Source: Branchiostoma lanceolatum (Eukaryota; Chordata; Leptocardii; Amphioxiformes; Branchiostomatidae). From it: a stretch of DNA of 64,000 nt. Of this stretch, positions 34,236-46,512 are shown in pieces. Every line of letters begins with the position of its first letter. Within the stretch, counting starts at the first letter, position 1. The notes beneath the pieces were generated by a model. The model did no database searches. It had not been told where the DNA came from and was given only the letters and a program-made list of their open reading frames with translations. The stretch spans positions 7,304,001 through 7,368,000 of the forward strand of contig NC_089739.1 of assembly GCF_035083965.1 (NCBI RefSeq). The letters are read 5' to 3'. The translations under genes and the position numbers were made by a program.

Positions 34236-36227
34236 GTTTCACATACTTCCGGATCCGGTTTGTCGTAGGATCAGACTTCCGCACACCTGTTCAACTGCAG
34301 GAGAGAAAAGATCATCACTGCTTAAGATTACGACGTCAGAGGACGCCAGTCTGGGGTGTCTGGAAACATACCTGAAGCCTCCTAGTTTCTTGAATACACA
34401 CTATGTTAGAATCATACATAAGCAGCAATTAGACGTGCTAGTGACACGTTAGTTTAGACATCCAGGTACATCTACCGTAATACAGTTCAGAGACACTACA
34501 TGTACTTCACAAAATAGTTCCACCATAGACTATAGGCCATTCAGAACTTGCTCGGGTTCGAGACCGGCCTCAGCGTTACTTCCGGATGAAGACTGGGCCC
34601 TTCCGTCGGCTTACAAGCACACTGCTGAATTATCTAACGACATTCAGACAGGTGCTAGCTGGCGTTCAGTTTCGTTATAACACTAGTCAAGTAGATTCAT
34701 CTTAGGTATGGCCTGTGTGTTCATGTCACGGCGGCATCATGAGTTCTGCGGCGGTTGTGCACAATGTTTGCAGGCAAGGGGGTCCTAGTCAGTATTAAAC
34801 ACAAGTAAAGCATTATCTAACCTTCATCAACGTAAATCAATCGTCCGTCGTTGAAACGAAACGCATGGATATCTCACCTTAACGCTCTCAGGAAGTTGTG
34901 ATCCATGAATATCACCTGTAAGACGTCTTGAACACGGTGTCACCTGTTTCCGCCCAGAACACAAGCCGAACGCCGTCGCCGTATTCTGGAAAAGGTCACC
35001 ACCTGACGTGTTTGCTGCTATTACCTTTGACCTCAGGTGTGACGTCACCAGGTTAAACTAAGTCCACTCAAGTTTTGTGTCTGTGTACGAGGCATGGACA
35101 AATGTTTGGTTGTTTTCGACACGAACCCAGTCTTTCTAGTCAATAAGAATTGAAAATGCAAAGAAGACAGAGTTGTTTTTCTATTCATGAAAACTGGAAC
35201 ATTGATTGTATTGATATAGACACAGTCATTTACTTGCTTGCGATGGAATTCATGCCTTATGGTAACCAAATCAGCCAATGGCACGAAAAGTTTTTTTTCG
35301 TGTCTTTTTTATGATTTGGGTGGGGACTTTCCCTTATAGAACTCAATTGTTTTTGTATCTATTATCATTATTGAAATATTTGATTGTTTTGTATCATTTT
35401 TTCATGATGTACAGGTGGTTTGAGTTTGGTGGATATAAGTTGCACAGCTTGAGCCCGTTGTTACTTTGTATTGTTTACTTTTTTTGATATCTTGTGAATT
35501 GATAAATACGAAATACTCGAATAATTTGAAATCAGCGTTTCTATAAAACCCGAATATTCTCAAAGCACTTTTAATCATTGAATTAATTCTGCAGAGTTGA
35601 CATAGTAGATATAATCTATGAAATATTACCCTCGATTGATAACAAACAATATCGATTATCAAACGAATCATTGTACAGTAACAATATCACTATGTAGTAA
35701 AACAATTGCCCTATCTACATGTATCAACATGATATAGCAGCTTGATTTACCGTGTAACCCTGGGTACTCTTTTCTTCCATAAAACATGTTTATTGTCTCC
35801 TATCTGCGCACAATGATTTCTTACTAGTGGTAATCTTGATTAATGGCATAACTGTACGTTTCATTGTTATTCTTACGTCTTTGTCAACTATAACATCCAT
35901 ATACACTTTACAACTATTACACACAAATTACCTGTAACATAATAGACACAATAGATCAAAACGGAACTTTCTTTGAACGCATGTTTCATTGTAAGTAGAT
36001 GACAATAGAGGACGCCTACCAAAGTTATCCAATCTTTTCAATGTTTTGGGTTGTGAAACTTTCAAGAATGTAATATTTTACCACAAAAAGGCGTGTCATC
36101 TATCATTTTGTCAAAATCAAATGAACACCAATACAGAAAATCAGGATGACCAATGTTTGGAAATATCATAATGACTAAGTAATTGTTCCATAGACTTTTC
36201 AGCTTCTCTATTGATAGTATCATGTCC
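34236..36227. other. Intergenic, 5' flank of DD-TIR gene 3
   Basis: The third copy of the upstream block is at 34,850-35,110 and a kappaB-type site at 35,323. From 35,340 to 36,220 it is AT-rich and I see nothing further. Confidence 0.55.
35323..35332 (+). promoter_or_regulatory. NF-kappaB-type site
   Basis: GGGACTTTCC, a canonical kappaB decamer, lies about 1.1 kb upstream of the first coding exon of the DD-TIR gene at 31.5-34.2 kb and downstream of the receptor gene. Isolated matches are expected by chance in 64 kb, so this one alone is weak. Confidence 0.35.
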
Positions 36228-39200
36228 CTAGAGTTTGCCCTGTAGAATCTTGCGTATCTGACTTGCGGTTCCCGCTATCCAGATTTCATCCACCCTCTCC
36301 CCTGTCCTAGGCACCTCCACTCCCCGTGTATCTGCCAATGTTGGCGAGTAACGCTGTCTAACTTCTGCGGGAGTCACGCCATAGAAAATAGGGAAGAACG
36401 CCTTCCCTTGCCTCAAGAATTCCTCAAACTCTTTCCTAGGCCAGTATTTCTTCTCCATGTCTTCGCTTATCACAATCACTGCTAGTTTACAGGACCTATC
36501 GTGGATTGCTGAGGAGATAGTTTCTTTAATACCCTGTGTGTATCCTATAGACCACTTATCGTAGAACACGTCTTTCTTGGGGAAACCCTGATCTACTATT
36601 TCCCGTACAAGTGGCTCCACTAGCGAGTACTTGTCTTCCCCTCCGTGGACGATGAACAGCTTCTTGGGCGATGAGAATGGCAAGGAGACTGTAAGTGATA
36701 AAAAGTTGGTAGAAAAATGCCAAACTAACAATCCTATCGTTACAGATCTTGAAAGTTGATGTAAAACAATGTTTTCAGTCTTCCCTGAAGTCAAATACCT
36801 TCTTACGATAACTTTCACATGCATACAACTTATCGCCGTAGTGATAAACTTAGAATTAACTTATGGACAGAAACTGTACTTGTGCATGCATGGGAAATAG
36901 TGAATGGTAGATGCTGGATTTTTCCACTTCGTTTTTCGTGACAAATATTGATGATATGATTAACGTTGCATGAAAATGTAAAATACTTAACAGCGCAATT
37001 TTTACCTGAAGTTATGATCCTTTTCATACACCACGGTACAAAAACGACACCAACAAGGAGTAGGCCTATCACTATTGTCTTGGCGATGTCTCCTGATCCA
37101 GAAAATACTGAAAGTAAACCCAGTCAACGGTTATGGAGAAATTTCTATATAATAGCAGATTTTATACCCTCAAGATATATATTCATGATCAGTTGGCCCA
37201 TGTGGCCATGGAGTATGTAACAAATGTTTCAAGAATCTTATTATCACGACAAGCTACTCTTCTTGGATTTTCTAAACTTAGAAACGCCAACAAAATAGAC
37301 CGTTGGATCCGCTTTTTTGTAGTTTCGTCATGCAGTATATTCTTCTGATTCTACTCCGAAGACTGCTTAGCTAACGTACCTGTACAAGGCTGTTCAGTGT
37401 CGCATGCCTTATTCTCCTTTTCTTCACCGACACATTCTTTCCCTCCGTTGGAGGCTGCCGGCTTGTCACAAACACGTAGGCGGGACCGGGTGCCGCTACC
37501 ACAGGTCACGTTACAGGCAGACCACGGGCTCCAACTGGACCAGGAACCGTCAACTACGACAGGAGAGAAAAATCTACAATTAAGTATTGCAATTCTTCTG
37601 ACACAGCCAGTGTGGATTTACCTACCGACGTTTTGATAAGTTGTTTGTCACCTTCCTCTGGGGCCTAATGACTGGTTTTACTTTGCACTAGACTCTTAAT
37701 TAAGTATAGAAAATCACTGTGCAGTACAAGGTACTAGAACTTTTTAACTTTAAGTGAAAAAAGTGTAGAAAATAACTGAAACTGTTCGTTTCCACAGGGT
37801 TTTCTGCAATGTAAAGTTAGCGATGTTACTCTCTGTTATATTTCTATAATACCACAACACTCATTCTATAAGACAGTTCACAATTGGTGTTACAAAATAT
37901 GTGGTGAGTATAATGTAAGTTTTTATTCTTCAAATTAAGCTTCATTTATTGTAATATAAAATAGCAATGGCGATAGCCATGGATGATAAAAATTGAGCAG
38001 TTGCTATGGCTACCTAGAGTACACTGTACGTTATGTAACAGTGTGGTTCAAGCGCCACTGTCTGACCAGTCTAACTGGTCCGGACCTTTTAGCCTAGGGG
38101 TACGTGGTAGGTGCTGTTACACTACCTGGGCAGCCTGTCCCGGTATGGCAGTCCCAGGTACTAGTGTCCTGTGCGGGCCCCTCGCACGGTGCCCCGCCGT
38201 TTGCCGGTGCCGGGTCGGTGCAGGTACGGCTACGAGTCTGTGTCCCGGACCCGCATGTCACGCTACAGGCCGACCAGGGGCTCCAGTCAGACCAGCTGCC
38301 GTCAACTTTAATGGACAAGTGTCGTAAGAAAGGTTGTTGCTATGTAGCAAAAGATACCACACGTTCTGCCTTGTGCAACGGTTGTGCAATACAGTTTATC
38401 ATCATAATGAATTATAGCATTTTCACAGGTTATTAGTAAAGAATATCAGTCAATAACCTAGTTTCAAGAGCAAGACTTTGAGGCGGGCTGGTGGTAATCT
38501 TAACGATAAAATGATAAACTTTGTATCCATCGAATGTATTAGACTCAAATTTATAAAGATTCAACGCCCCCGTACACGTGAGATGACATCAATAATTGTT
38601 CGAAGGTCCGCTTATAAGGTGTCCACGGGCTATATACTAGAAATCGGTGGATACTGGCAAAAAATGTGTTCTACATGAAAATCTACAACGTAGCCGACGG
38701 AAATAAAATGAAAAGAACCGTGTTTGCGTAAGACATGTACTGACCAATCGCCTGTTCACAGTACGTTCCCCGGAACCCCACCGGACATCGGCAGGTCCCG
38801 TCCTGGTTACAGACACCGCCGTTCTGGCACTGGCAATCTGGTCAGAAACATCGGAGGAAACCAAAATTACTAGTAGTTTATAATAGGGAATAACTCATCA
38901 GCTTGGAATAATGGAAGCTCTCTGCAAAGTGAAATCAGACCTGCATCTGTTTCTTTTTAGGCGAAAGGCATAAAGAACACACACTGTTGTAGCTATTACA
39001 TCTTACAAAATGAGTACTTGAATATTGACGAATCATGATACAACCTTAGATATCAAATATTAAACTATATGCAATATGCAACCTGATTTGGCAAATGGAT
39101 GGTTTTTGTAAACGATCAGACGTTTCAGATAACATTCACAATCTTTCGTTAGCAACTGAGCAATTAACTTCATGATTGTCCAAAGTGATATTTCAGAGGC

Positions 39201-40028
39201 ATACCGCGTCATTTTGTTAACGACATATTGAAAAATAAATCTCAACAGAACTCACCTGAAGTACAGAACTTGCCGTACTTCCCAGGTGGACACCTGGCGC
39301 AGCCGTCATTCTCACCGTAGCTGACGTCACGGCACTCTGCGCAGAAGCGGTATTTCTCGCACACCTGGTCATGCTTGACGCCGTCACACGGGCGGCAGTA
39401 GTGCTCCCACTTGTAGAACGCAGAGCATCTGCAAACATACATTAACGTGCCATGGTGAACAATAGCTACAGAGTTAGTTACTAGAGTAGGCTGTAAGAGT
39501 CTCTATAGTACTTCATATACATAGAGTATATAATACCAACCAACCAACCAACCAACCAACCAACCAACCAACCAACCAACCATCCAACCAACCATCCAAC
39601 CAACCAACCAACCAACCAACCAACCAACCAACCAACCAACCAACCAACCAACCAACCATCCAACCAACCAACCAACCAACCAACCAACCAACCAACCAAC
39701 CAACCAACCATCCAACCAACCAACCAACCAACCAACCAACCAACCAACCAACCAACCAAAAAATAAACAAACCAAACAAACAAACAACAAAGCAACCAAA
39801 TAAACAACCGAACAAACAACTAAACAAACAAGAACATAAGCTTCTTAGCGAAGGTAATAAGTACATTGTACATAACGAGCAGACTTACGCCTTGTAAGTA
39901 ATGATGAAGTTGATTCCGGCTGATCCACACGCACAAGTCTCCCTGGTTACCGAGCACAAGCCGACGTCTATGTCTCTGGCTGACGTCACGCCAAACAGGA
40001 ACATCGCAGCCGTTACCAGAGCTGACAT
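36228..40028 (-). CDS. EGF/TSP1-type transmembrane TIR receptor (440 aa)
   Basis: Seven exons: 39889-40028, 39256-39428, 38745-38837, 38126-38305, 37380-37553, 37006-37107, 36228-36688. They total 1,323 bases and end in TAG. Signal peptide 1-17 ([17 protein letters not shown]). A Cys-rich module follows, to about 104. EGF 105-135 ([18 protein letters not shown]). Two thrombospondin type-1 repeats at 136-195 and 196-253 ([18 protein letters not shown] and [18 protein letters not shown]). Membrane helix about 264-281 with basic MKR after it. TIR 296-440 ([44 protein letters not shown] with Glu near 374). Extracellular TSP1 plus cytoplasmic TIR suggests a pattern-recognition or adhesion receptor feeding the neighbouring DD-TIR adaptors. 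The ligand is unknown. Confidence 0.88.
39534..39800 (+). repeat. (AACC)n microsatellite
   Basis: About 225 bases of AACC with single ATCC interruptions at intervals, grading into AAAC-type repeats, and ending in 'AACATAAGCTTCTTAGCGAA', the right end of the dispersed microsatellite-bearing repeat. It lies in intron 1 of the TIR receptor. Confidence 0.9.
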
Positions 40029-40732
40029 AACCTAGTGCATAGGAGAATATCCTTACGGTAAATCGTAGGTGATGTGCTAGACGTGCTACACGTACACAAC
40101 AACTATTCTATAAACAAGTTCACGGTTTTAACTGAGCATGCGCGAGGTCAAAGGTGAAGGTCCCTAACTTGTTAAAATTTCCGATTTTGGCTATGCATGA
40201 TACATGTTCAGTCAGACGTGTTTTGTTTATGATTCTAGGGATCTTCAACGTTGATATAATTACTTACAATGCAGTACACTGCGCGTGTGCAGTTAAAATC
40301 ATGAAACGGTTTACACCCGAACATCTATATATGATAATCATATGAAGTGTCACTTGGAAATTTCCTTTTCTGTGTGTTATTGATAAACTACAGTCTATTT
40401 CTTCTGCTTCTAGTCAAATTAGATGGTGAAAGTTGTTTGACCGGATGAAGTGAAAATCTTGCTATGTCAGTATTGTATATAATCATGAAATTACTAGTGC
40501 AATGGGATACGATTCTGATAACTAATGATAATGTGATAGATTTGTATTAAGGTTACCTCGGTTTTCGGGATCATCCTTTAGTTGATATTCGTCAAAATGG
40601 CAGCGCCTGGAAAGAAGCAGTAACTTTACTTTCAATTTGTAGTGCAGTGTAATGGATTGATATAAGTTTACATACAGTTGCATTTGGTATCAAAAGACTG
40701 TCGACTGTCTAAGGAACTGGGTAAACCCCTTC

Positions 40733-40779
40733 GGGAAATCCCTGGAAGTACTTGTATGTTAGCTTAAATGGGAATTCCC
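40733..40779 (+). promoter_or_regulatory. Paired NF-kappaB-type sites upstream of the TIR receptor
   Basis: Two perfect matches to GGGRNNYYCC, GGGAAATCCC at 40733-40742 and GGGAATTCCC at 40770-40779, lie 37 bases apart and about 0.7 kb upstream of the receptor ATG at 40028. A third, GGGACTTCCC, is at 41902-41911. Such clustering fits immune-inducible transcription, but function is inferred. Confidence 0.5.
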
Positions 40780-40806
40780 CCAACAATTTCTGAGTAGTCC
40801 AATAAT

Positions 40807-40938
40807 CTCCAAGCAGACCCTACGGTGGCGCCGGCGGGACAGGGCCAAAAAAAAATATCCATTTGCCAGCGCACGGTAGAAAATGGATATCGTTTCGGCC
40901 AATGGATATTGTCCCGCCACCGTAGGATCTGCTTGGAG
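40807..40938. mobile_element. Inverted-repeat element, family A copy 2
   Basis: Complete palindromic copy (132 bases) with terminal CTCCAAGCAGA...CCTACGGTGGCG arms in inverted orientation. It sits just 27 bases beyond the kappaB-type pair upstream of the TIR receptor. Confidence 0.6.
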
Positions 40939-41901
40939 TTTAGGTAGCCCCCTCAACCCTTCAAATTTCTTATTGAAAGCAAATTCGCGTTGACACAAGT
41001 TGTACCGTAGCATCAACCTCCCTCCTTCGGTAATGGTTTCTTCCGTGATTGATAGCTTGTGACGTTTCTACGGCAACATTACGACGCTAAGCGCGGCAAC
41101 CGATGATATATCAGCACATGAACCCAGATATTTATGATGAAACCATAGTTCTTTGGTTCAAGAGCTGTAATAGCTTAGTACACAGTGCCGTCGAGTATGT
41201 GTTAACGCGTGACAACAGGAAACATTACGTTTAGTACCATATAATGTCGCCTAGTCCTGATCGCAACCGAGCTTAGCATTTTTTTAAAGAACGATACTCG
41301 AATTTCCGACACTTGTAGGCATTACCGTAGGCTGAACACTTAAAGAAATATTGAACACCAATAGAATGTTTGAACTGGACAACACTGACCGATATCAAGG
41401 CTATCAAGTGTAACCGTCTGCGTACGTGTTTGTGTTGAACAAAATGCGGAAGTGAAACTACAAAGGAAACGCATAATTTCTCTACCTGACCTATCATGGC
41501 GGCATGCTATCTAACATTCTGTAAACCCAAATAGGTTATCCCCTTTAACCTCTATGGTAAACTGCAATGTCATCACCACTACATATAATATACATACACA
41601 CTTTTGCAACATGCAAAACAAACATTCGACACTACTGAAATATCCTTTTCAGAGATTTTCAAAGGATCGCAAGTCTCTCTAGTCTAACCGGCATGATCTC
41701 ACTTACTTGTGTCTCTGAGTATCTCTCAACGTTGCTCCTCGAACTGACCAGTGTGATAGCGTCAGGTCACCCGTCTTCGAAGAGTGGGCAGCAATTGTCT
41801 TTATGTGAATATCTCATGAGAAAGGTATGGACTAATGGGGGTCTATCTTGGCTTTGGTCAGAAACTTGAATCCAAGATGGCGGCTCGGTAAACAACAACT
41901 T

Positions 41902-41911
41902 GGGACTTCCC
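41902..41911 (+). promoter_or_regulatory. NF-kappaB-type site
   Basis: GGGACTTCCC matches the kappaB consensus. It is about 1.9 kb upstream of the TIR receptor start and lies in the same intergenic stretch as the pair at 40.7 kb. Confidence 0.3.
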
Positions 41912-43127
41912 ATTGCTTAGTCATGCTTTAGTTAGCTAGGGGGTGTGACGCTCACAAAACAACGGTGAGGGCTTCATTACAGTTCAAACTTTTGCAGTGT
42001 CGTCATCGATTCTAACATCCTTGCATGCGCTTAATGCACAGATAAGGAGTCAACTAGGTACACAAGTTAAGGTAAATAAATCTATCTGTATTAGGCTTTT
42101 ATTTGACACCAAACTCTCTTTCTTGCAAACCCTTTCTTGAATTTTTATTACGTTTCATTATTAGTTCAGAACCTATGCTTGAGTTTTTCCTTAATGGTTC
42201 GGATACTTCGAATCTTTGTCGGATAAACTACAAATATTACAGATTACCGCTCCCTGTCATTATTTCAAAGGTGACTCACTTTACAGGTCACAGGTGAAAA
42301 CCAGGTAAACATATGACGTAATGCCAACACGTACGTACCTGACTGACTGACTAGAGTGTTTGAGTTTTCTGCAACTACACGGCTGTTCTGGAGAAGTTAA
42401 AGGGCTGGGAAGGTCGATTCAAAATGCATAAAACAATCTTAATTTTTGGCATGTTGTGCATGTGATTTTTATACTGTTCAACTGTGATATCATGGCCCTT
42501 GTCCCTTTGTTGAAAAAAAAGAAGATATAGGTACATTGAAGAATATCGTTTAACATTTTCTCTCAAGTTCTTTTTGTGTCTCGTGCCCTTCCAGTTTCCA
42601 TCTAGAACAGCCAGCTCATTGTGCAGCTTAAATGTGCAAAACACCTTAGGCAGGAAAAGTAAGGTTCATTTACTAGTTACCTTCGCCGAGAAGGTTATGT
42701 TTTTTCTGTATTCGTTTACCATATACATGGTGTCTACCTTTGGACGTTACATTGAGAGTACTCAATAACTGTAAGAAAACGGATACATTTCAACACCAAT
42801 CTTTATTTATGAAAAGTCACGATAGCCTCATCTACAGCACTGCGTTTTCGCGATGTCTTCAAACCTAATCTAGCAAGGATTCTATGCCTTTTAGCTTTAC
42901 ACAAATCTAAGTAATACAACATAGTTGTGTATTGAACAGACATATCCTAAATGCACACATTTTAGAAAGACAAAAAATTACTTATTTGCTATACAAGGTG
43001 TATACAAAAAGGTTAAAGATTAAACTTTCCATGTGGCATGTGCAAGTAACGTTGACAAAAGGGAGATGCAAACAAATATGAAGGCGTCTAGTTAATATGA
43101 CGTAGATACATAGAGTATATCACAGTT

Positions 43128-44841
43128 CTAGTCAGCCAGCATGGCTTCCAGGTTTTCTGCAACATCCTCGTTGCCTGTTTCCCTCACGGCCTGTATCAAA
43201 TCTTCCAATGTTGCTCGTCTGCCCTTGTTTTTGCGCCACGTGTCCAGAACCTGCTGACAACACCTCCAGCAGTTACCGGAGTGCTGTAGCTCCACAGCCC
43301 GGATCTGCGCCCAGGGTAGTCCGAGGTTTCTTGCCAGTTGTTGCCAATCTGCGGGCATCTCTTTGGCGATGGTGTCGATATACTTCTTCATATCTAATGT
43401 CAATGTATGAATAAGGTAAAGATATTGACATCAGATTAAAACTGGTCCAATAAGATTAAACATATGTCAAGTATTGAATACAATTGATATCCTAAGGAAA
43501 AGCGGGCACAGGTATGTAATCCAGATATCATTATAGTCATGTTTCCAAATGTTTCAAAAAGAGAGAAGAAACTACTAGTGATCATCATTAGTTTAGCAAT
43601 AGCCCATAGCTTGTAGGTTTTTCAGTTTTCAATGTTAGAATGTAGCATTTTATCAATTCATGTTTGTAGACCACGTGTGGTCATCTATGCATTTAGCCCC
43701 TTTGGGAAGGAATATGCAATTATGCTATTATTACGTCCCTTCTAGACCACTCACGTGTCCTCTACCCCGACTCGTAAGAAAACTATGATCGATCGCGACA
43801 TCTACTTGGAGATTGTTATCATCACGCTGTGATGTCCATCAACGTTCATTCAATGTTGTGCATGGTAAAACACCAAAAGCATATCTTTTTATACATGTGG
43901 GCGAGTCATGTAACGGATTAAAACAGATCTAGTACGTATTCTTTACGATCATTCCGAGTTTTGCTGTTGGTTATATTTCTGTTCAAACACTGCAGCTAGT
44001 CTGACAATGTCTGAGTGCAAAAATACTATATAGTCATCCGTATGACCGAAATACAGGAGTGCTTACCATCTTGGATGTAATGCACTCCACCTATTACAGC
44101 TGCAACCCCTCCAGTGTAGCGATTTAAAGCATGGGTAGAGGCAATTGCAACCGCAGCAGCGACGTCGACTCCAGCAACAGATCCAACTGAGGATATCAGT
44201 TCCATGTCCGGATCTATATTTCCACGCGTTCTTAAGACATCGAGTAATGGTACGGTTGTTGCCTGGTTTGTTGACACTGAAGGCCATATTGATTTTTCTT
44301 GGGTTTCATCAGAAGACGAGTCTACTTCAGTTATTACTGGTGTTCTATTAACTGGGACATGAGACTGGAACCCTGTTGCTATAGGAGAGTCTATTACTTC
44401 CACGTCATCGTCTTCGCTAGTTTTAGAATGATGCAGTTTTTCTTCCTCACAAGCAACGCTCTCTCCCATGATCACCATTGGTATTACTGTACCTTCAGTG
44501 TCCTCTTCTTGCCTCTTTTCTTTTTCGGACAGCTTGCCGTTTTTCTGTGTCGTCAGATTGGACCTTTTATTCATGTAAACATATATAAGGTAAGAGAGCA
44601 CGACAATGATGGCGACACCCACAACTACTAGAATGGCTTTCAATACGGTCTGATACACGGCAACGAGCACAAAAATGCAAACTATCGCGGCCACAAAAAG
44701 CGCGTATTTCAGCCGCCATGTGCAGAAGTTGTTGGTAGGACAGCTAGCACTGACGGTGACGGTTTCCTTATCTGCATCCGTTCCGGACTGAGCAGTGGTT
44801 GCTTCCGGCTCTTCGGTCGGCAAAGGGGCGTAACGGGCCAT
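43128..44841 (-). CDS. Membrane-anchored death-domain protein, paralogue 1 (346 aa)
   Basis: Two exons, 44067-44841 and 43128-43393, joined in phase 1, total 1,041 bases. The N-terminal 45 residues are Thr/Glu-rich. Two hydrophobic helices follow at about 46-65 and 67-88 with almost no loop, then NKRSN. An acidic Ser-rich linker with EDDDVEV follows. The C-terminal exon is a death domain (DWQQLARNLGL, CWRCCQQVLDTW, LIQAVRETGNEDVAENL). No signal peptide or ectodomain is seen, so the protein is probably a hairpin or single-span membrane anchor with a cytosolic DD. It has the same design as the genes at 46.5 and 50.5 kb. Target membrane is unknown. Confidence 0.83.
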
Positions 44842-46512
44842 TTCTTGGCTGTATTCTCGTCCGTGATTTGGAATCAGTTACTTGGCACCGAAAGGACTCG
44901 ATTCCTCTTTCAGCAGTGAGCTTGTCCACTTAGACTGTTCTTGTCAGCTGACAGCTAGTAGTGTAGCTGTAGTGAAAAAAAAGTAGTTTTTAAATCTAAA
45001 TGAATTCACATAATATGCCAACACTATAAGTTCGGGTATGCACAAATACATCTGTAGTAAACTACTGCCCGTATAGTGTACGTGGCATTACGTGTGCAAT
45101 ACCGCACTAAGGGGATGTCCGTTACGTAACCCTTACACCATTGTTTGTCACCGAAAGAGGGACTTGTGCTCTGCTGCACCCGCCATGTTGCAACCGGGAA
45201 ATTCTGGGGTCGATGCTGTGTAACCGCCACTTTCGTAATTCGACCAAGAAACCACGCAGTAAATCAGTAAAGCTGTTAATGTCTACTAAGAACTTGTAAG
45301 ATGTTGTAACCAGGAAATTCTGGGGTTGACGCTGTTTAACCGCTTTCGTAATTTGACCAAAAAGCACGCATTAAATCAGTAAAGCTGTTAATGTCTACTA
45401 AGAACTTGTAAGAATACACCTACAACTTACGAGGTCTTATACATAAACTTTACCCCCAGGGGCTTGGTGGGAAATGTGTTTTGCAGTAGAAGTAACGGTA
45501 ATACACGAGAGTGAAAGTACGTTTCATGTATTAAACTCAAAGAGCTCTCCATGGCCTTCCGGACTGTTTTGTATCTGAACTTACGGCCCAAATGTAAGCT
45601 CAGTCGGTACAATATATCCTTACAAGAGCTAAATAGTATGGCAATAGGCTTGTGCCGACTATTTAAAATTGGGAAACTTACCTCAAACCGAGAGACCAGC
45701 TTGACTCGTCGATGCGTCGCAGTCTAACTTGAATGACCCCAATGGTTCAATGGTATTTGCCTTATCATTATTGCAGAGTTGGAACTTGGAACACTGGACC
45801 GATAACTGTTTAAAATAGTTGTGGCGCATATAGACGACCGCTGTTGCCTATTTGGTATGAGGTGTCCAACATTTAGTATGGTAACACATGTATCTGTCTA
45901 CAAGTTCGCCGCTTTGGGGCCTATGGGGCCTTTGCTCACTAGTAAGTCAGTGCTTACCGTGTAATCTGATATGGCAGAGTCGGGCCATGAACTTTGAACT
46001 TCCGGCACAGGTAAACATAACAGGTGCGTTTGAATGTGGTGACGTAAACCGTGCGAATGGTTTGTTGATAAGGAAGGCAAAAAGTGGTAGAAATGCATTT
46101 AACTTCTTATAGATCCACAAAAATGACTACGCAGTTATAATGATATACGTAGAATGTCATACCTTTTTATTGTCATGCACAAGACATACATTCAAACATA
46201 CAAAAGGGACCGTGAAGACAAAGTGGTGGCGGACTCAAGTTATATACAACTTATATCCTTGCCGCCACTTGCACAGCATGGAAAATAACATATCTAGCAA
46301 CACAATCAAACATTCAGTGGACAACAAGAAATAAAATAAAAAACACAGTTCAAGTGTAAATCTACGCCTACGTCCAAACTCCTCGCCCAAAGGAAAAAAA
46401 GTTGGACACATATATAAAACTAAACCTCATGACTTTCACAGTATTTATAGGTACGATATCTAATGAAAATAAACCCCACTAGCGCTATAACACGAGTGGT
46501 TTTACTGAGATG
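44842..46512. other. Intergenic between membrane DD genes 1 and 2
   Basis: It contains the 115-base direct duplication. Short open frames here are not supported by family similarity. Confidence 0.55.
45185..45412 (+). repeat. Direct duplication of about 115 bases
   Basis: Copies at 45,185-45,300 and 45,303-45,412 share 'GGAAATTCTGGGGT', 'TTTCGTAATT(C/T)GACCAA' and an identical 'AAATCAGTAAAGCTGTTAAT' end. It is intergenic between two membrane DD genes. Confidence 0.8.

Larger units (their letters stand above)
40029..43127. other. Intergenic between TIR receptor and membrane DD gene 1
   Basis: It holds the three kappaB-type sites, the inverted-repeat element at 40,807-40,938 and a copy of the 'TTACCTTCGCCGAGAAGGTT' repeat end at about 42,680. 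No exon with a good splice pair is seen. Confidence 0.55.

Noticed and set aside
37983-38436. Plus-strand frames of 110-114 codons
   Set aside because: Antisense to the first TSP1 exon, which has correct cysteines and splice sites on the minus strand.
39481-39866. Trp/Leu/Val/Gly open frames of about 100-117 codons
   Set aside because: They are pure translation of the (AACC)n array in an intron of the TIR receptor.
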